Shown: in pieces, positions 11,776-23,700 of the stretch
Layout: every line of letters begins with the position of its first letter
Position numbering within the stretch: the stretch's first letter is position 1
Assembly (NCBI GenBank): GCA_021234155.1
Contig: JAJEKV010000006.1
Location: 498,001-562,000 of the forward strand
DNA: 64,000 nt
From: Isoetes taiwanensis
Lineage: Eukaryota > Streptophyta > Lycopodiopsida > Isoetales > Isoetaceae
Reading direction: 5' to 3'
Position numbers and translations under genes: made by a program
The notes under the pieces: generated by a model
Databases searched by the model: none
Told to the model about the DNA's origin: nothing
The model's input: the letters and a program-made list of their open reading frames with translations, nothing else

Positions 11776-12089
11776 TTATGTTCTTCCTTTTTTTTTTTTT
11801 TTTTTTTTTTGTTTTTATATGTCAATATATAGTTCTTTTTAATTAACAATGTAAATAGTTTTAATGTCAATGATCTTTTTAACGTGAATGGTCTTTTTTT
11901 TTTTTTTTTTTTTTATTTATGTAAGTTTTCTAATTATTGAATGCCTTTATTTTTTTTGCATGTACACTAATAACAAAATCGCCTCTTGGAAATCGTTTTT
12001 TAAAGCATTTTCGAAGACATTCTAGGTAAGAATTTGAGTTTGAGTAGGAGAATAAAATTTTAATGTTTTATTTAGGTTAAAAAAAAACT

Positions 12090-12490
12090 TGGGGAGACTT
12101 GGACAAGGGCATGGTCGGCTCCGCCTTGAGTGGAGAAGACTAGGTGTTCCGGGTCCAAGCTCACCGTTTACTCTTGTAATTTTATTGATTAATGTATTTA
12201 GATTAGAAAAAATTGGGGAGACTTGGACAAGGGCATGGTCGGCCCCCTTGAGTGGAGAAGACTAGGTGTTCGGGTCCAAGCTCACCGCTTACTCTTGTAA
12301 TTTTATTGATTAATGTATTTAGTTTAGAAAAAATTGGGGAGACTTGGACAAGGGCATGGTCGGCTCGCTTTGAGTGGAGAAGACTAGGTGTTCCGGGTCC
12401 AAGCTCACCGCCTACTCTTGTTTATTTTTTTTTTATTAATATATCAATAAATAGAAATCTTTCTGAGGATTGGACAAGGGCAGGGTTTTT
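12090..12490. repeat. About 122-bp tandem repeat, 3.3 copies
   Basis: The unit starting GGGGAGACTTGGACAAGGGC begins near 12091, 12214 and 12336, with a degraded fourth start near 12466. It contains GGAGAAGACTAGGTGTTCC and ends in an AT-rich stretch. Copies differ mainly by single-base indels. It lies within the second CACTA element upstream of the cargo gene. Confidence 0.85.
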
Positions 12491-12819
12491 GAAAAAAATT
12501 GCATTATTGATTTTCGGGTTTCTAGTTAAGAATGTTGTTTTTTAAAAATATTAGGGATGTCAAAGAAACACTGAAAGTAGGTAAGAGCAAGAAAAAATTT
12601 CTTGCTGATGTGGAGTGGTTAAGAGCAAGAAAAAATTTCAATAGTTGGTTTTTAAAAAAAAAATAAAAGGGAAACTAACTCTTAAGAAAGTAGGTAAAGA
12701 TTCATAATGAAGGTTTGAAAAAAGTCACAAAGCAAGATTAATGAATCTAAATTGGTTTGTAGGTATGGCCCCGAGTGTGAAGACACAAATGATTAGTGAG
12801 ATTAGACGCGTGGTCATAA

Positions 12820-14347
12820 ATGAGATATGTGCTAACGAAAGTCCCGACCGGAGATGCAAACCGGGTCAACGCGGTCGACCATTTTGTCAGACATGTGAAA
12901 AGGAAGTGCCAATTTGAGTTAGCACAAAAATGGCCAGGTCAAGAAGAAATGTTGACTTCTCTCCTTGACACACATGTAAAGCCAATGATTGGAAACCCCA
13001 TGGATAAACTGAAGACATGTTTGAAGCATTCAGTGGAGCTTAAAAGTCCCAATGCCGAGGCTCGTGTCAAGGAATGGGTAGCTTCATGGAATTGCTCAAA
13101 GAAGCGACGTGCAGATCACAAGAACATCATTGCGGATCTCAATGCACGTCAGTTGGAGGTAATTAAAAATGCTTTGCATCAGGGGGGAAGCTCTAGTGGA
13201 GCAGGGCCTAGCAAGGCCCACTTTTCTTTGGAGAATCACATGAACACATCAATCTTTGTTGATTCCATACCCGTAGAGGCCGTGGATGTGATACGCCTTA
13301 TTGAGGAGAAACCAACACATCGCACGTATCAAATCAAGATCAACGGAACACAACACTTCCAAGATGATGAGCTATACAGTGGATGGGTTTTCAAGGGTAA
13401 AGATAGGGCAGAGACGTATGAGATGGCTCAAAGATACATACGCTTCAAGAGCCCGCAGATCCCCGCTTTGGCTACATCCATTGGACTTGCATATGAAGTT
13501 GCTAGCTCTAGTGGGGATACCATAGGGCCAATGGTGATTCTACCTTTCATGAATGGAGAGACACTTGCACACTTGTTTGACTATTTACCTAATAACTTGT
13601 CACGTTTTAGAAGATGGTCAAATGCAATTGCTAGAGCGCCAAGAAGAACTGACAAACACATAGTATTACGAACTTAGGAGCAAAATGCGAAGTTGTATAT
13701 CGGTATGTGTTCCGGAGATAGCTCTTGCCCTAGCGAGAAGGTGTCGTTGAGATCCACAAAGGCCACTTCACTCACACAAAGCTTAATTGCAAGAGAGTCA
13801 AATTACATTTTGATGATGAGTACCAAAATGTGTGGGTGGCCATTGGTGATTGGGACAATGCAATTCATTTTTATGCCAAAGAGCGTCGTCCCTTGTTGAA
13901 GTGTCGGTATTTACTTACTTTCGGATGGACAAGCAAAATATCCATGGTTAGAGGAAACCGTGGTTTGAGAAATCAAAGGATGATGATCGTGTATGGGGAC
14001 ACGAAATTCATGATGTCTATGCATTGGGATATATTTATGAGATGCTTCCCGGATTTCGTGCAAGCTATGCTAATTTAATGGAGTGGTTTAATAATAACAA
14101 CAATGCCCAATGGATTAATCCAACCCATATGTACCAACGACGTCTTGACAAGTTGGAGGAGCAAAAAACAAGAATGATGTGCCTACGTGAAGACGTATTC
14201 TCATCACGACCCAAAGCTTCTGAAGTTGTTGAAGCCTTACAAAGTGTTGGAATATCTTCTACCATGGTTGTGAGACAAAGACGACACATGAAGTGCATGG
14301 ATGCCTTGGAGATGTCAAAATTGTTGTTGTCACAACTCAAAGAATGA
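12820..14347 (+). pseudogene. Unrecognised CACTA cargo gene, broken into frames
   Basis: A 285-residue frame (12820-13677) is continued by shorter frames at 13700-14078 and 14024-14347, which together look like one gene with frameshifts or small introns. The first part is basic near KRRADHKNII, then has a Gly/Ser linker (GGSSSGAGPS) and a compact region with YSGWVFKGKDRAETYEMAQ. The middle part reads VWVAIGDWDNAIHFYAKE in its own frame. The last part is charged and helix-rich (RRLDKLEEQKTRM) and ends at a stop at 14345-14347. I do not recognise a family, and there is no transposase, helicase or methylase motif that I can name. Possible explanations are a CACTA-specific accessory protein or a captured host gene. 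Confidence 0.5.
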
Positions 14348-14769
14348 ATACAATGCCACGGTTCTATTGCGATAGCAATAGAACCGACATTCCTTGGATG
14401 GGGACGTCCTTTCTCATGTCTCCTATTTATTCTGCCTCTTGTCTCATTTCCAGTCATCGGCGTTCTCTTGAGCTCCTTTCCATTTTGCTCCTTCTTGGCT
14501 CCACAAGTTTCCCACCCACCTCTCCCTCCTATCTAGCTTATTTGTTGTTTCTGATGGTTTCGAGGGTGTCCAGTGCACCTGCAATAGGCCATGTCATATA
14601 TTTTTCATTAGTCTGTTCCTTTGGAAGTTGCTCCATTTACTTTTGGTTGGTTGACCATCTTTAGTTTCGATCTATTTTCTATACTTCTCGGGTTATTCTG
14701 TAGCTACGAGCATCCTCCATGTTTTCTTTTCAATGTTCTTTGCAAGTGCATATATTCTTATGTTTTCAT

Positions 14770-15005
14770 TTTTTCTCAGCGTGGCACTATAGCCTCCGAG
14801 GCATATTTATTACTTCTTTCTTTCTCGGCATGGCACTGTAGCCTCCGAGGCATTCTTCTTTTTCATTCTCTCTCGGCGTGGCGCTGTAGCCTCCGAGGCA
14901 GCACCAATCAGATGTTTTTTCCTGCGATGGTCATTCCGCAGACGGTTCTCGATTGGTCGGCTGTTGTCACTTCCTCGGCGTGGCCCTGGAGCCTCCGAGT
15001 GCTAT
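14770..15005. repeat. Four copies of a CTCGG...CCTCCGAGG hairpin-like unit
   Basis: The phrase CGTGGCACTGTAGCCTCCGA, preceded by CTCGG or CTCAG, occurs near 14778, 14827, 14875 and 14972. Each copy pairs CTCGG with CCGAG across about 17 bases. The first three copies are spaced roughly 48 bp apart. Confidence 0.75.
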
Positions 15006-15699
15006 TATATTCTTTCTATATGATTACAGTTTGGCACTTGTCCAGGCTTAAAGCTCCTAACTTTCTAACGGGTCGTTCTCATTTTCGGACTTTCCGTTGC
15101 AGGTCCTGTTTTTGCAGTTTTCTCATATTGGCGGCGCCATCATGTTTGCATCAACTCATTAGGGCGGGATTTTTCATCCCGATGAGGAGCGGTCGCCAGT
15201 TTTTTCACGTTTGCATATACCAAGTAGTGGAACAATCATCTTTTATCTGGCACTCTTCAATTTTTATCATGCTCTCGATAAATTGTCTAGTTTCGGAGCA
15301 TGTTCAATTTTCAAGCTTTTCAGATTTTCTACCCCCTAGTAGGGGAACAATATGTACTCAAAGATTTTACAAAAGCTCAATGAGAACACCACTTCACTTA
15401 GGCCAAGTTGTTGTGTCATAGGACCCATCCTAGGAATATTGTATATCTTGCCATGTTTAAGAGTATTAAATTTTTTTAATTGTCTAATAACCAAATATAT
15501 AGACACTTTTAATTATTCAAATCCCAATGTTTTGTAATGAACTTCCCATGTTGCTAACATTTACTATGTTATTCATCGCACTCCATATAAATAACTTGCA
15601 AGTTTTTGCACATGTCCAAAGAACCATGGGATGCGCACGATTGCATATCTATTGTTCGCAACTTTACTTCTCGGTGGCTTGGTAGCCTTAATGACAGAC

Positions 15700-17380
15700 C
15701 CTAAACCCGCAAAGGCCTTTAAGAGGCGGTTGGTCGTTCGGGTTTAGCTTCGCCACCACCGCCACCTCCACCATTGTGCGGATTTGGTATGGATTTTTTC
15801 TAGGATAAAATGTAAGTTAACCATTTATTTTTAACGCTCTAATGTTTTTAAATGTAGTGTAAATGCGGTTAAGGCCCTTCTTTTCCTATGCATAATGTTC
15901 GCCGTCAGTGGTTTCGGGCGGATCTTCTTCTCATGAAAGGCGAAGAGTGGAGGAAAAGGACCTCGATTCGAGGAGCCGGGACGAAGAGCTGGGAACTCCG
16001 AGATATCAGGCGATAACCCCGAAGATAGGTGGAATGCCTTGCAACTTGGGATGTCGCCCATGAAATGGATATTGCGCCACGGGGCCGTTGAACAAAGTAG
16101 GCGGAGGTCCGGGCGCCTCGCGGACCTCCACGTCATAGCTCATACACTCCTTCAGAATTCAATCTTGGGCCCCTTCCCGAGGACGAGGGGATCCAACCCG
16201 CACGACAGAGCACCGACCGTCGTTCACGTCGGAGTGGACGCAATTCCTCTTCAAGCTCTATTAAAGATCGTGCACCACCTGCACCACCTCCACGAAGGCA
16301 TGTCTTTGAATATGAGTGAGTTCATCTTGAATTATGCCCTTTTTTGTTCACGAACACATATTCATATGTTAGTCGTATGTTGAGTGTAGTAACAAGAAGG
16401 TGCCGCGCCACAGCACTGCAGATGGCGACAATTTTTGGAGGATGGCTAATAGTGTCACAAATAGCGTTTGCCATAACGTCCACAAGGGTGAATGGAACTC
16501 GGGAGCCTATGATGAGGAAAAAGAGAGGATCAAGGAGCTTTTAGAAGCAGAATATCCCGAGCTCAAGTCAGGAGAGATCTCATGGAGGGAGGTTTGTTCA
16601 AAGCAGGGTAAACATGTTAAAGCCACCAGGTATTAGGCTCTTTCGTTCTTCATTATAACCTCATTGTACTCATATTTTATTTATATTTTGCAGAGGTAAT
16701 CAGAAGAAGCAGCTGAAAGCTCTTGCCAAAGCTACAGGAGTCTCGATAGAGGAAGTGGCACAGCCTATCTGGTTGACTAATGAGGCATTTCAAGTACATC
16801 ATCTCTCCCATGAGTCGTATAATTAGATGACGCCATGTGGACTAAGTCCTTGTATTGCATTGTAGTCGGGAGAGTCGTATAATTAGATGACGCCATGTGG
16901 ACTAAGTCCTTGTATTGCATTGTAGTGTTTGAAGGCCAACATATTATCAAAGAAAGGGGAAGCTAGAACAAAGGCAGCGCTGGACGCGAGGTACGACGAA
17001 GCAAGTGGCAGCCATAGTGCCAATAAGACTGGGTCTGGCGGTTATGGCTTTCTGGATAAGCTATTTGTAAGTATAAATTTGGTTTATAATGTAGGTTCTC
17101 GAGTTGAACACTAACATTAGTTTTGGTGCTCATTCTCAATAGAAGTCATTTGCTGGTCGCCCGGCTGCTAAAGATGAACGCGAAAGGGCCTTCAAAAAAG
17201 GCAGTCATGCGGCCATCCAGTACGCCGCTGCGCGTGAACGGGGGGACGTGTGTATCATTCATTAGATAATTATTTGTGACTACAATGAACTAATTGTTGC
17301 GATACAATATAATGCAGGTAAATGAAGACGAACCCGTCAATGAAGAAGAAGAAGAAGAAGAAGAGAGCAACAACTAAAGA
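15700..17380 (+). CDS. TNPA-like (Transposase_24 type) CACTA gene, spliced, start unclear
   Basis: Several exons with good splice sites can be followed. One from about 16400 to 16629 encodes NFWRMANSVTNS and charged helices, then donor GGTATT. A short exon starts after TTTTGCAG at about 16694. An exon from 16927 encodes KKGEARTKAALDARYDEA and a Gly-rich GSGGYGF, with donor GTAAGT at about 17066. An exon from 17142 encodes GRPAAKDERERAF, and a last exon from about 17320 ends in an acidic Glu tail before the stop near 17376. Basic and charged exons of this kind followed by a Gly-rich stretch resemble plant CACTA TNPA proteins, which bind subterminal repeats. The 5' part (15700-16330) is not resolved and may be broken. 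Confidence 0.5.
16812..16926. repeat. 60-bp tandem duplication carrying a 3' splice site
   Basis: GAGTCGTATAATTAGATGAC through TGTATTGCATTGTAG is present twice in tandem with a 60-bp period. The copies differ only at the leading few bases. The duplicated end is the acceptor used by the exon starting at 16927. Confidence 0.9.
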
Positions 17381-17399
17381 CTCAATATATTTTGTAATG

Positions 17400-17812
17400 T
17401 GCAAATTACATTGTGAAATATATTAAATTTTTTATGCTTTGTTCTTATTATTTGTGATTTTTTTTTGTTATGTTAATTTTATGCTCGATTCTATTTTTTT
17501 ATTCTTAGATTTATTAAACATTTAATTACATATTAAATAATAATGCTTATCTACCATGATACTGAATACTAATATAATTTAATCAATATTTGTTTCTGTT
17601 TTTTGAATTTTTAAATTTTTATTCTCGATTTATTTTGTTCATATTTAATATTTATTAATACTATTAATATTATTGTTAATATTAATATTATTAATAAATA
17701 TTACTAAATATTTATTTATATTAAATATTTGTTAATATTGAATATGAATATTAATTGTCCTTTAAATAATTGAATAATATTAAATAAATATTTTTTTTTT
17801 CAAAATTCATTA
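17400..17812. other. AT-rich spacer, no gene
   Basis: Nearly pure A/T sequence with many TATTAATATTAA-type runs. It separates the TNPA-like gene from the right subterminal repeats. Confidence 0.8.
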
Positions 17813-18340
17813 ATCGTCGTTTAACGACGTTGAGGGCGTGGCTGCCACGTGTATCGCCACCGCATCATTCGTCGCCACGTCAGGCGCGGACGCCACGTCA
17901 GGCACGTCGTTGAACGACGTCGTGGCGTGGCCGCCACGCCAGCAGACAGGTGACAGCCACGTCATCAACGTCGTTGAACGACGTTTTACACGTAGCCGCC
18001 ACGTCAGCGCTACGCGGTGGCAACGCCACGCTGGACGCACGACACGCGACATGATGACGTGTATTGAACGTCGTTGAACGACGTTGCCAGGTCATCTGCC
18101 ACGCCAGCCGGCCGCGCTGGCGCGGTCACTCTGGCAGCAGTGCCGCGTGGCTGACCCACGTGTACGCAACGACGTTGAACGACGTCAGGTCGTCGCTTAA
18201 AGACGCCGCGGTTGCGACGCGTATAGCGACGCATAAACGTCGTTTATCGACGCTTAAACGTCGATATAGACGTCGTTTATCGACGTTTTGACGTCGATAA
18301 ACGACGTGCAAACGACGTCTGGACGTCGTAATAGACGTCG
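17813..18340. repeat. Right subterminal repeat array of the CACTA element
   Basis: Copies of ACGTCGTTNAACGACGT lie near 17815, 17906, 17969, 18069 and 18167, then merge into a dense ACGTCG/CGACGT run from 18236 to 18340. The spacers are GC-rich and repeat CCACGTCA or CCACGC. The composition contrasts sharply with the AT-rich DNA just before it. In En/Spm, such arrays are TNPA binding sites and targets of methylation control. Confidence 0.85.
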
Positions 18341-18343
18341 TAA

Positions 18344-18364
18344 CAGGGCTTTAATCTTGTAGTG
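18344..18364 (+). repeat. CACTA right terminal inverted repeat
   Basis: On the minus strand the sequence starts CACTACAAGATTAAAGC, the canonical CACTACAA-type end of plant CACTA elements. TCC at 18365-18367 is the candidate 3-bp target duplication. The matching left end was not found in the window. Confidence 0.8.
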
Positions 18365-20213
18365 TCCTAGCCAGAGACCTTGCAATCAGGTACTATGAAG
18401 TTAGGTGCATTCAAACAAAAATAATGCAAATACAACAATAATTCTAGCATCATACCACGATGTCACACAGCGTCATCATAGTGTCATCAAAGAAACACCA
18501 CAGAACAAGAACGAATCAAAATCAATTTGGTGTGTTTGGTGTGCTATCTTTATTGCAGCAAACTTGGAGTATGGGCCAGATTCCACTAGCTGTCAACGGC
18601 ATAAAAACTCCTGGCCCAAGCTTCCACGCTCAGCAATTTTCTTAGCTCCACACCATCGCAGCAAACCGAAGCTACTCGCTCCAAGCAGGTAGCTAGATCT
18701 AGAATAACATTATTTTTATATCGAATTTCTCGTATAAGATCTTTAAGATATACAAGCATTTGTGTTGTGTGAATATGGTTATATTTGGTATTTGAAAGAT
18801 GCATAGTCGTTGTGTTGTGTGAATGTGGTTATATTTGGTAATTGAAGGATGCATAGTCATTGTGTAGCAGAGTTCTGGAACTGAACCAAATTTGTAAAAC
18901 TTTGTATTTGCTTTAAACTTTTTAGTTGCTCTAAAAAAGAAGAAGAAAAGTGTCACTAAATATAAGGAGACCCCATCTTCTGAAGTGAAAAGGAAACTTC
19001 GAAATAATAGAGTGTTAAATTGAAAAGAAAGAGGGATTAGGATATTCATTCTTAAACAATGCAGAATTCAAAGTCGACCACTACGGTCATAAGAGCCTAG
19101 ACTGCATTCTCTATCACGCTTGATCTTGGGAACTCAATATCAGAGTTTAAAGAAAAGGCATGGGTTACTTTACCTCGGATCTGCCGCTCCGGTTTGCCAT
19201 ACACATTTGACGAGGATGCAAAGAATGCTTCATTTAACCATCTGAATCTGCCACCATTTCTGATCCATGGTTTTTTCTCGCTTAATGTTGGCACGATCTT
19301 CACTTTCATTGTCGCCATAGCCGACCTTTAACACTCAAGCTTGCAAAAATAGGCCAAAGATATGAAAAAGATGATGTGCAAAATGCATGAAGCTCTTTAA
19401 TTAATACGTCCAGTGATATTTGCAACGCCTTGAGACCACGGCAATAAAGGTCGTGGTTGGAAGAGGAAGATCCGCACAAATTTAAAAAACATTTCCTATT
19501 CTTAAATTTACACGGCCTATAGTTGTTTTACTCGGCCTCATCTTCAAAACAAGACCCAATTCCTGATAGTAAGATCATTATCGAAATTATAGGTACACTA
19601 TTATTGATCCAATTATCTTAGATGGTAAATCGAAATAGATGGTCTTATTGAATGCTAGGAAATCCACCATTTGGTGCCTTTTGTCTCAAAATAGCCGGAT
19701 GTTGCTGCTTAAATATCGGTAGTATTTCAAGAAAAATTTTCTGGGCTATAGTTTCTTGAGCATCAGGAAATCTGGTGCTTGTCTCGAAACTCGAAATTTA
19801 AAAACCAAATATTTACTTATTAAATGTCGGTAGCAGGTTTCTTGAATGCTAAGAAATCCAAAGCCTTGAAGTTAGCTATTTAATGCATTGAATGTCGTTA
19901 TCAAGTTTCTTCAGTATACACGTATTAGTTTTTAGAAAAACTAAGGCTAAAAATTAAACCCTTCCAATTTTCCAAAACAATTCGCCTGGTGGCAACACCT
20001 CAAAGATGCTTCAACCAAACTCAATAACTCAATTACTCAAAATCAAGTTTGAGAACTATTCTAATGTTGTCCATTTTAAAGTTATGTTCTTTCACTTTAA
20101 GTTAAATGAGTGAATGCATGCATGCATGCATCTATATCATTTACCATATAAATCTAATATTACTGAACATTCTTGTAGAGATATACTACATTTAAAGAGA
20201 AATAAAGTGCAAG
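18365..20213. other. Flanking DNA, no supportable gene
   Basis: Only short frames occur. A 50-bp tandem duplication (TGTGTTGTGTGAATATGG and variant) starts at 18761 and 18811, with a partial copy at 18861. A (GCAT)n tract lies at about 20115-20132. Part of this interval may be promoter or upstream exons of the oxidase-like gene that follows, but I see no motif to prove it. Confidence 0.6.
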
Positions 20214-20430
20214 ATGAGGAAGTACAACATCTTGATTATTGGAGCCTGGATCATGGGCCTGACCACGGCCCACATCCTCATTGACAAAGGACATCATGTC
20301 GATGTCCTTGCACAAGACTATGTCGGAGGCACACGTCGTTTGACGTCTGAAATTGCTGGCGTGTTATGGGAATGGCCTCCTGCTATGTATGGCAACAACA
20401 CCTACACTATGTCAATGTATTTTTGTGTTT
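20214..20430 (+). pseudogene. D-amino-acid-oxidase-like FAD protein, N-terminal piece
   Basis: From ATG 20214 the frame encodes a Rossmann-type dinucleotide-binding start, NILIIGAWIMGLTTAHIL, then HHVDVLAQDY and EIAGVLWEWPPA. This is the layout of DAO-family flavin oxidases, in which FAD binds the GxGxxG loop. Here the second glycine is replaced by Trp (GAWIMG), which would impair FAD binding. The frame runs into a (GAATA)n tract at about 20434 that is the tail of an inserted LINE. The rest of the gene reappears at about 28342. The family oxidises D-amino acids or related amines. This copy is disrupted. Confidence 0.75.
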
Positions 20431-20431
20431 A

Positions 20432-20471
20432 TGGCAATTTAGAATAGAATAGAATAGAATAGAATAGAATA
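20432..20471 (-). repeat. LINE 3' tail, (TATTC)n
   Basis: On the minus strand about seven tandem TATTC/TTCTA pentamers end the LINE, in place of a poly(A) tail. The same pentamer ends an unrelated-looking LINE 3' UTR at 37976-38001. Confidence 0.8.
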
Positions 20472-20710
20472 CATTTGTGTCCTTTGTGCCATAAGGCCCC
20501 TGGACTTGTGTAGCATGGGCGAGCTCCCTAAAAGGGTGCTACTAGCACATCACGCTGTTACAATGTAGCCTTTTCGGAAGGCTGACTTTTTCCTTTTAAT
20601 ACCGGCACCCCGCTTTTACCTCGGCTTCTTGGCCGTGCAGTGATGCGTCGTTATCAATCAGCTTTTAGCTGAGCAATTTGTGTGAGGCTATATGAGTCGT
20701 TTTGTACGGA

Positions 20711-23700
20711 TCATATTACAAGCCCTCTTTCACTGTGTACTTCTCTGTGTCTGGCCGTCATTCTGTGGATCGCGTCTGCTAGATCACTTAGTGATTCTGT
20801 CATCTTCATCAGCTTGTGGACTGGTTCTCCCCACCTTATATTCCTATATCTGTCCCTGATGTCTCCGTATGTCGGGCAGTCACTAATCATATGGTTCTCA
20901 TCCTCTATTCTCCCCCCGTCGCAGGTTCTGCATATCCTGTCTTCCTTGTCTACCCCTCTCCACCTGTCTTTTTCGATTCTCAGATCATGGCTTCCCATCC
21001 TAAATCTGGCTAGCGTGTCCCTTCTGTTTTTCCCCAGTAAGTTATCCCTGTATATCTGATGTCCTATTTGTTGGTCTGGATTAAAAACCTGTATGAGCCA
21101 GTCTGTCTTGGGTCCCGTATGCCTTTGCAGCCATGCTCTTGTTGCTGTGTCTGCCCACTCCTCATTCCACTGCCCCTCTTCTATTAGGTCACTCAGATTT
21201 AATCCCATTTGTCTGGTCCATGTTGCCACCTCCTTAAACCATCCTTTGCTTTCGAGGATATGTGATTTTGCTGATTCTGTGATTGCAATGCTGGACAGTT
21301 TTCCTTGTATGTCTCCCGCGTTATCTCTGAGCAGGTATCTTATAGTTCTCTCCCATGCTCTCACTTCCATTGGTTTCTGCCCTGTTTCGAGGACCATGAT
21401 TGTTAGTGGTGTGTTTGTCCTCACCCTGAATTCCTGTCTGTGCCATTGCCTAAGAATTCCTTCCTGCTTTTCCCAGTTTCTCTCTGTTAGACCTGGCCCC
21501 CATGCTTCTGCTCCGTATAACTGGGTGGTGGCTATTACTGCACTGAATAGATAACATTTGATATCCCAGTCAGTTATTCTACTTCTGTTACAAAAGTTTT
21601 TCATGTTGAAGTAGCTTCCTATAGCTGATTGAAATCTGGCATTGGCTCCTTTGGTCCATTTCCCTGTGCCGTGCGTGTCATACCCTAGATATCTGTATTC
21701 TGTTGGTTCCTCTATCTCGTTACCTTTATATTTAAAAGGTTTATGCCTGTTCTTGTGTCCAAAGATGACTATCTTAGTTTTTGCTAGATTCACTGTCAGC
21801 CCTGTATCCTCACAGAATTGTTCTAGAATTTTGAGCAGTCTGTGCATTCCTTTGTTCTTTGTTGCCATCATACTAAGATCATCCGCGTATAGCATTATTG
21901 GTACCTTCGTGTCTCCTAGCGTTGGGGCATGCTCGTCTCCCTTCTGTTCTGCTATGTATCCCTGTAGTGCGTCTATGTATATTCCAAACAGTGTTGGGGA
22001 TAACGGGCATCCCTGCTTTACCCCGGTGTCACAGATTATCGGCTGTCCTTCCTGTTCCATTTTAGCATACACCTTGTGGTATAGTCTTGCTATCGATCCT
22101 ACCATATTTCTCGGGGCCTGCATGTCCATCAATCTCTTTAGCAGCTTCTCTCTCGGAACCGTATCGAATGCTTTTCTGAAATCTACAAAGCAGCAGATTA
22201 TTTTCTTTCCCTGCAATTTGTTCTGCTCTATTAATATCCGTAGGGTCACTAGATGATCTGTGGTTGAGTGCTCCGGTCTGAACCCTGCTTGCCCCTGTGC
22301 TCTCATATTTCCTTCTTCTGCCCATTTCTTTAGTTTATTATCCAATACCTTTCCAAACCATTTTTGCGAAAACCGAAGCTTACCATTATTGTTCGTAATT
22401 CCCCCGGATCTTTTCTATTCCCTGTCTTATGTAAAGGTATGACTCTGTTGTATGTCCATCTGTCTGGGAGTCCTGTATGTATGATGCCGTTAAAAATGTC
22501 TGTAACCTGTCTGCCGATTTCTAATTCGGCACACTTCAGCAGTTCCGCGGTGAGTCCGTATAAATCCGGAGCTTTATGATTGGCCATCCTGTTCAGGGCC
22601 ATCCCTACGTCTAGCAAGTTGAAGCATGGTTTGTCCTGATCATGCTGTAGTGGTATCGATACTGGAGGTGCCCCTGTCTTGTATAATTTATCCAAGTAAC
22701 TCTCCCATCCCTCGGTTCCAATGTCATCTTGTTCGTTCTTTGCTTTCACATTACTTCCCCCTCCTTTATTTTTGAGTCCTCTCCAAAACCTTCGGGGCTG
22801 TTTTTTCAGCATTTTCCCCAAGTACCATTGGTGCTGTAACAGGTTATTGTATCTCTTCTTCTTCAGTAATCTTATGTATGCTGCCCTTTCTTCTCGGTAT
22901 GTCTCCTTTCCCCTATGTTTTCTTACTTTCCTCTTGTATTCCCTACACTCGTCATCATACCATACTGAAGCTCTAAATGCCCTATTTTCCCTGGGATTTT
23001 GATCTTTTTCCCAAACACCTCTGTTGCTACCCTTACCATGATGTCATTTAGGGTGTTTCCATTCTCACTTGCGTTGTGCTCTCCCGGTTCCATTCTCCCA
23101 TTTCCTCCTTGATCATTTTGGGTGAAGGTTTCTGCGTGTCTCCCCGGAACTGAATCTTCACCCTGTCTTTATTATCTTCCTTTCTTTCTTGTCTTTGTCT
23201 TTTTTTGTGGCGTCTCCCTAGCCCGATTGTTAGTTTAACCGGTCTATGGCTTTCCTTCCTCCCGATTCGGCCATTCCTGTAGTATCAGCCCTTCTATCTT
23301 TTTTGCTGCTTGTTCGTTCACAATTATATAATCCACTATGCTCTTACCATGTGTGTTTTGGCTCGTGAAGCCTCCTGATCCCCTCCATTTTCCCACACCA
23401 TTGGCTATAATCATCCCGTTTTGCAGCGCATACTTCAGATAATTCACCTCTAGCATTGACCTCCGCCTTATCTTCGTATCCCTCTCGCCCACTTCTGTGC
23501 CCCTCATCGTATACACCGCCCGCCCCCTATCTCATCCGGTGTGTGTACTTGCGGCTTGTTCTGTCCGGTTCTAGCATTTAGATCTCCTATTATAATCGGG
23601 TCCTTGTTCCTTCCATTTCGTTTATATTCTCTCCCGGATCTAGCAGTTCTAGTTTATCACTATTCTACGGGTAATATGTAATTATCGAACCACATCTTGT

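Larger units (their letters stand above)
10160..18364 (+). mobile_element. CACTA (En/Spm) element with cargo and TNPA-like genes
   Basis: The right end is defined by a terminal inverted repeat whose reverse complement begins CACTACAAGATTAAAGC, ending at 18364 and followed by TCC as the candidate 3-bp target duplication. Palindromic ACGTCG-type repeats cluster at both flanks (about 10160-11170 and 17815-18340). Between them lie an unrecognised cargo gene (12820-14347) and a spliced TNPA-like gene (about 15700-17380), both on the plus strand. No Transposase_21 block is visible inside, so this copy would depend on a transposase in trans. The left terminus was not found, and the left limit given is only the first subterminal repeat. 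Confidence 0.7.

Noticed and set aside
15690-15760. CCCTAAACCC phrase as interstitial telomere
   Set aside because: Only about one and a half telomere units are present, as also near 29080. This is expected by chance.
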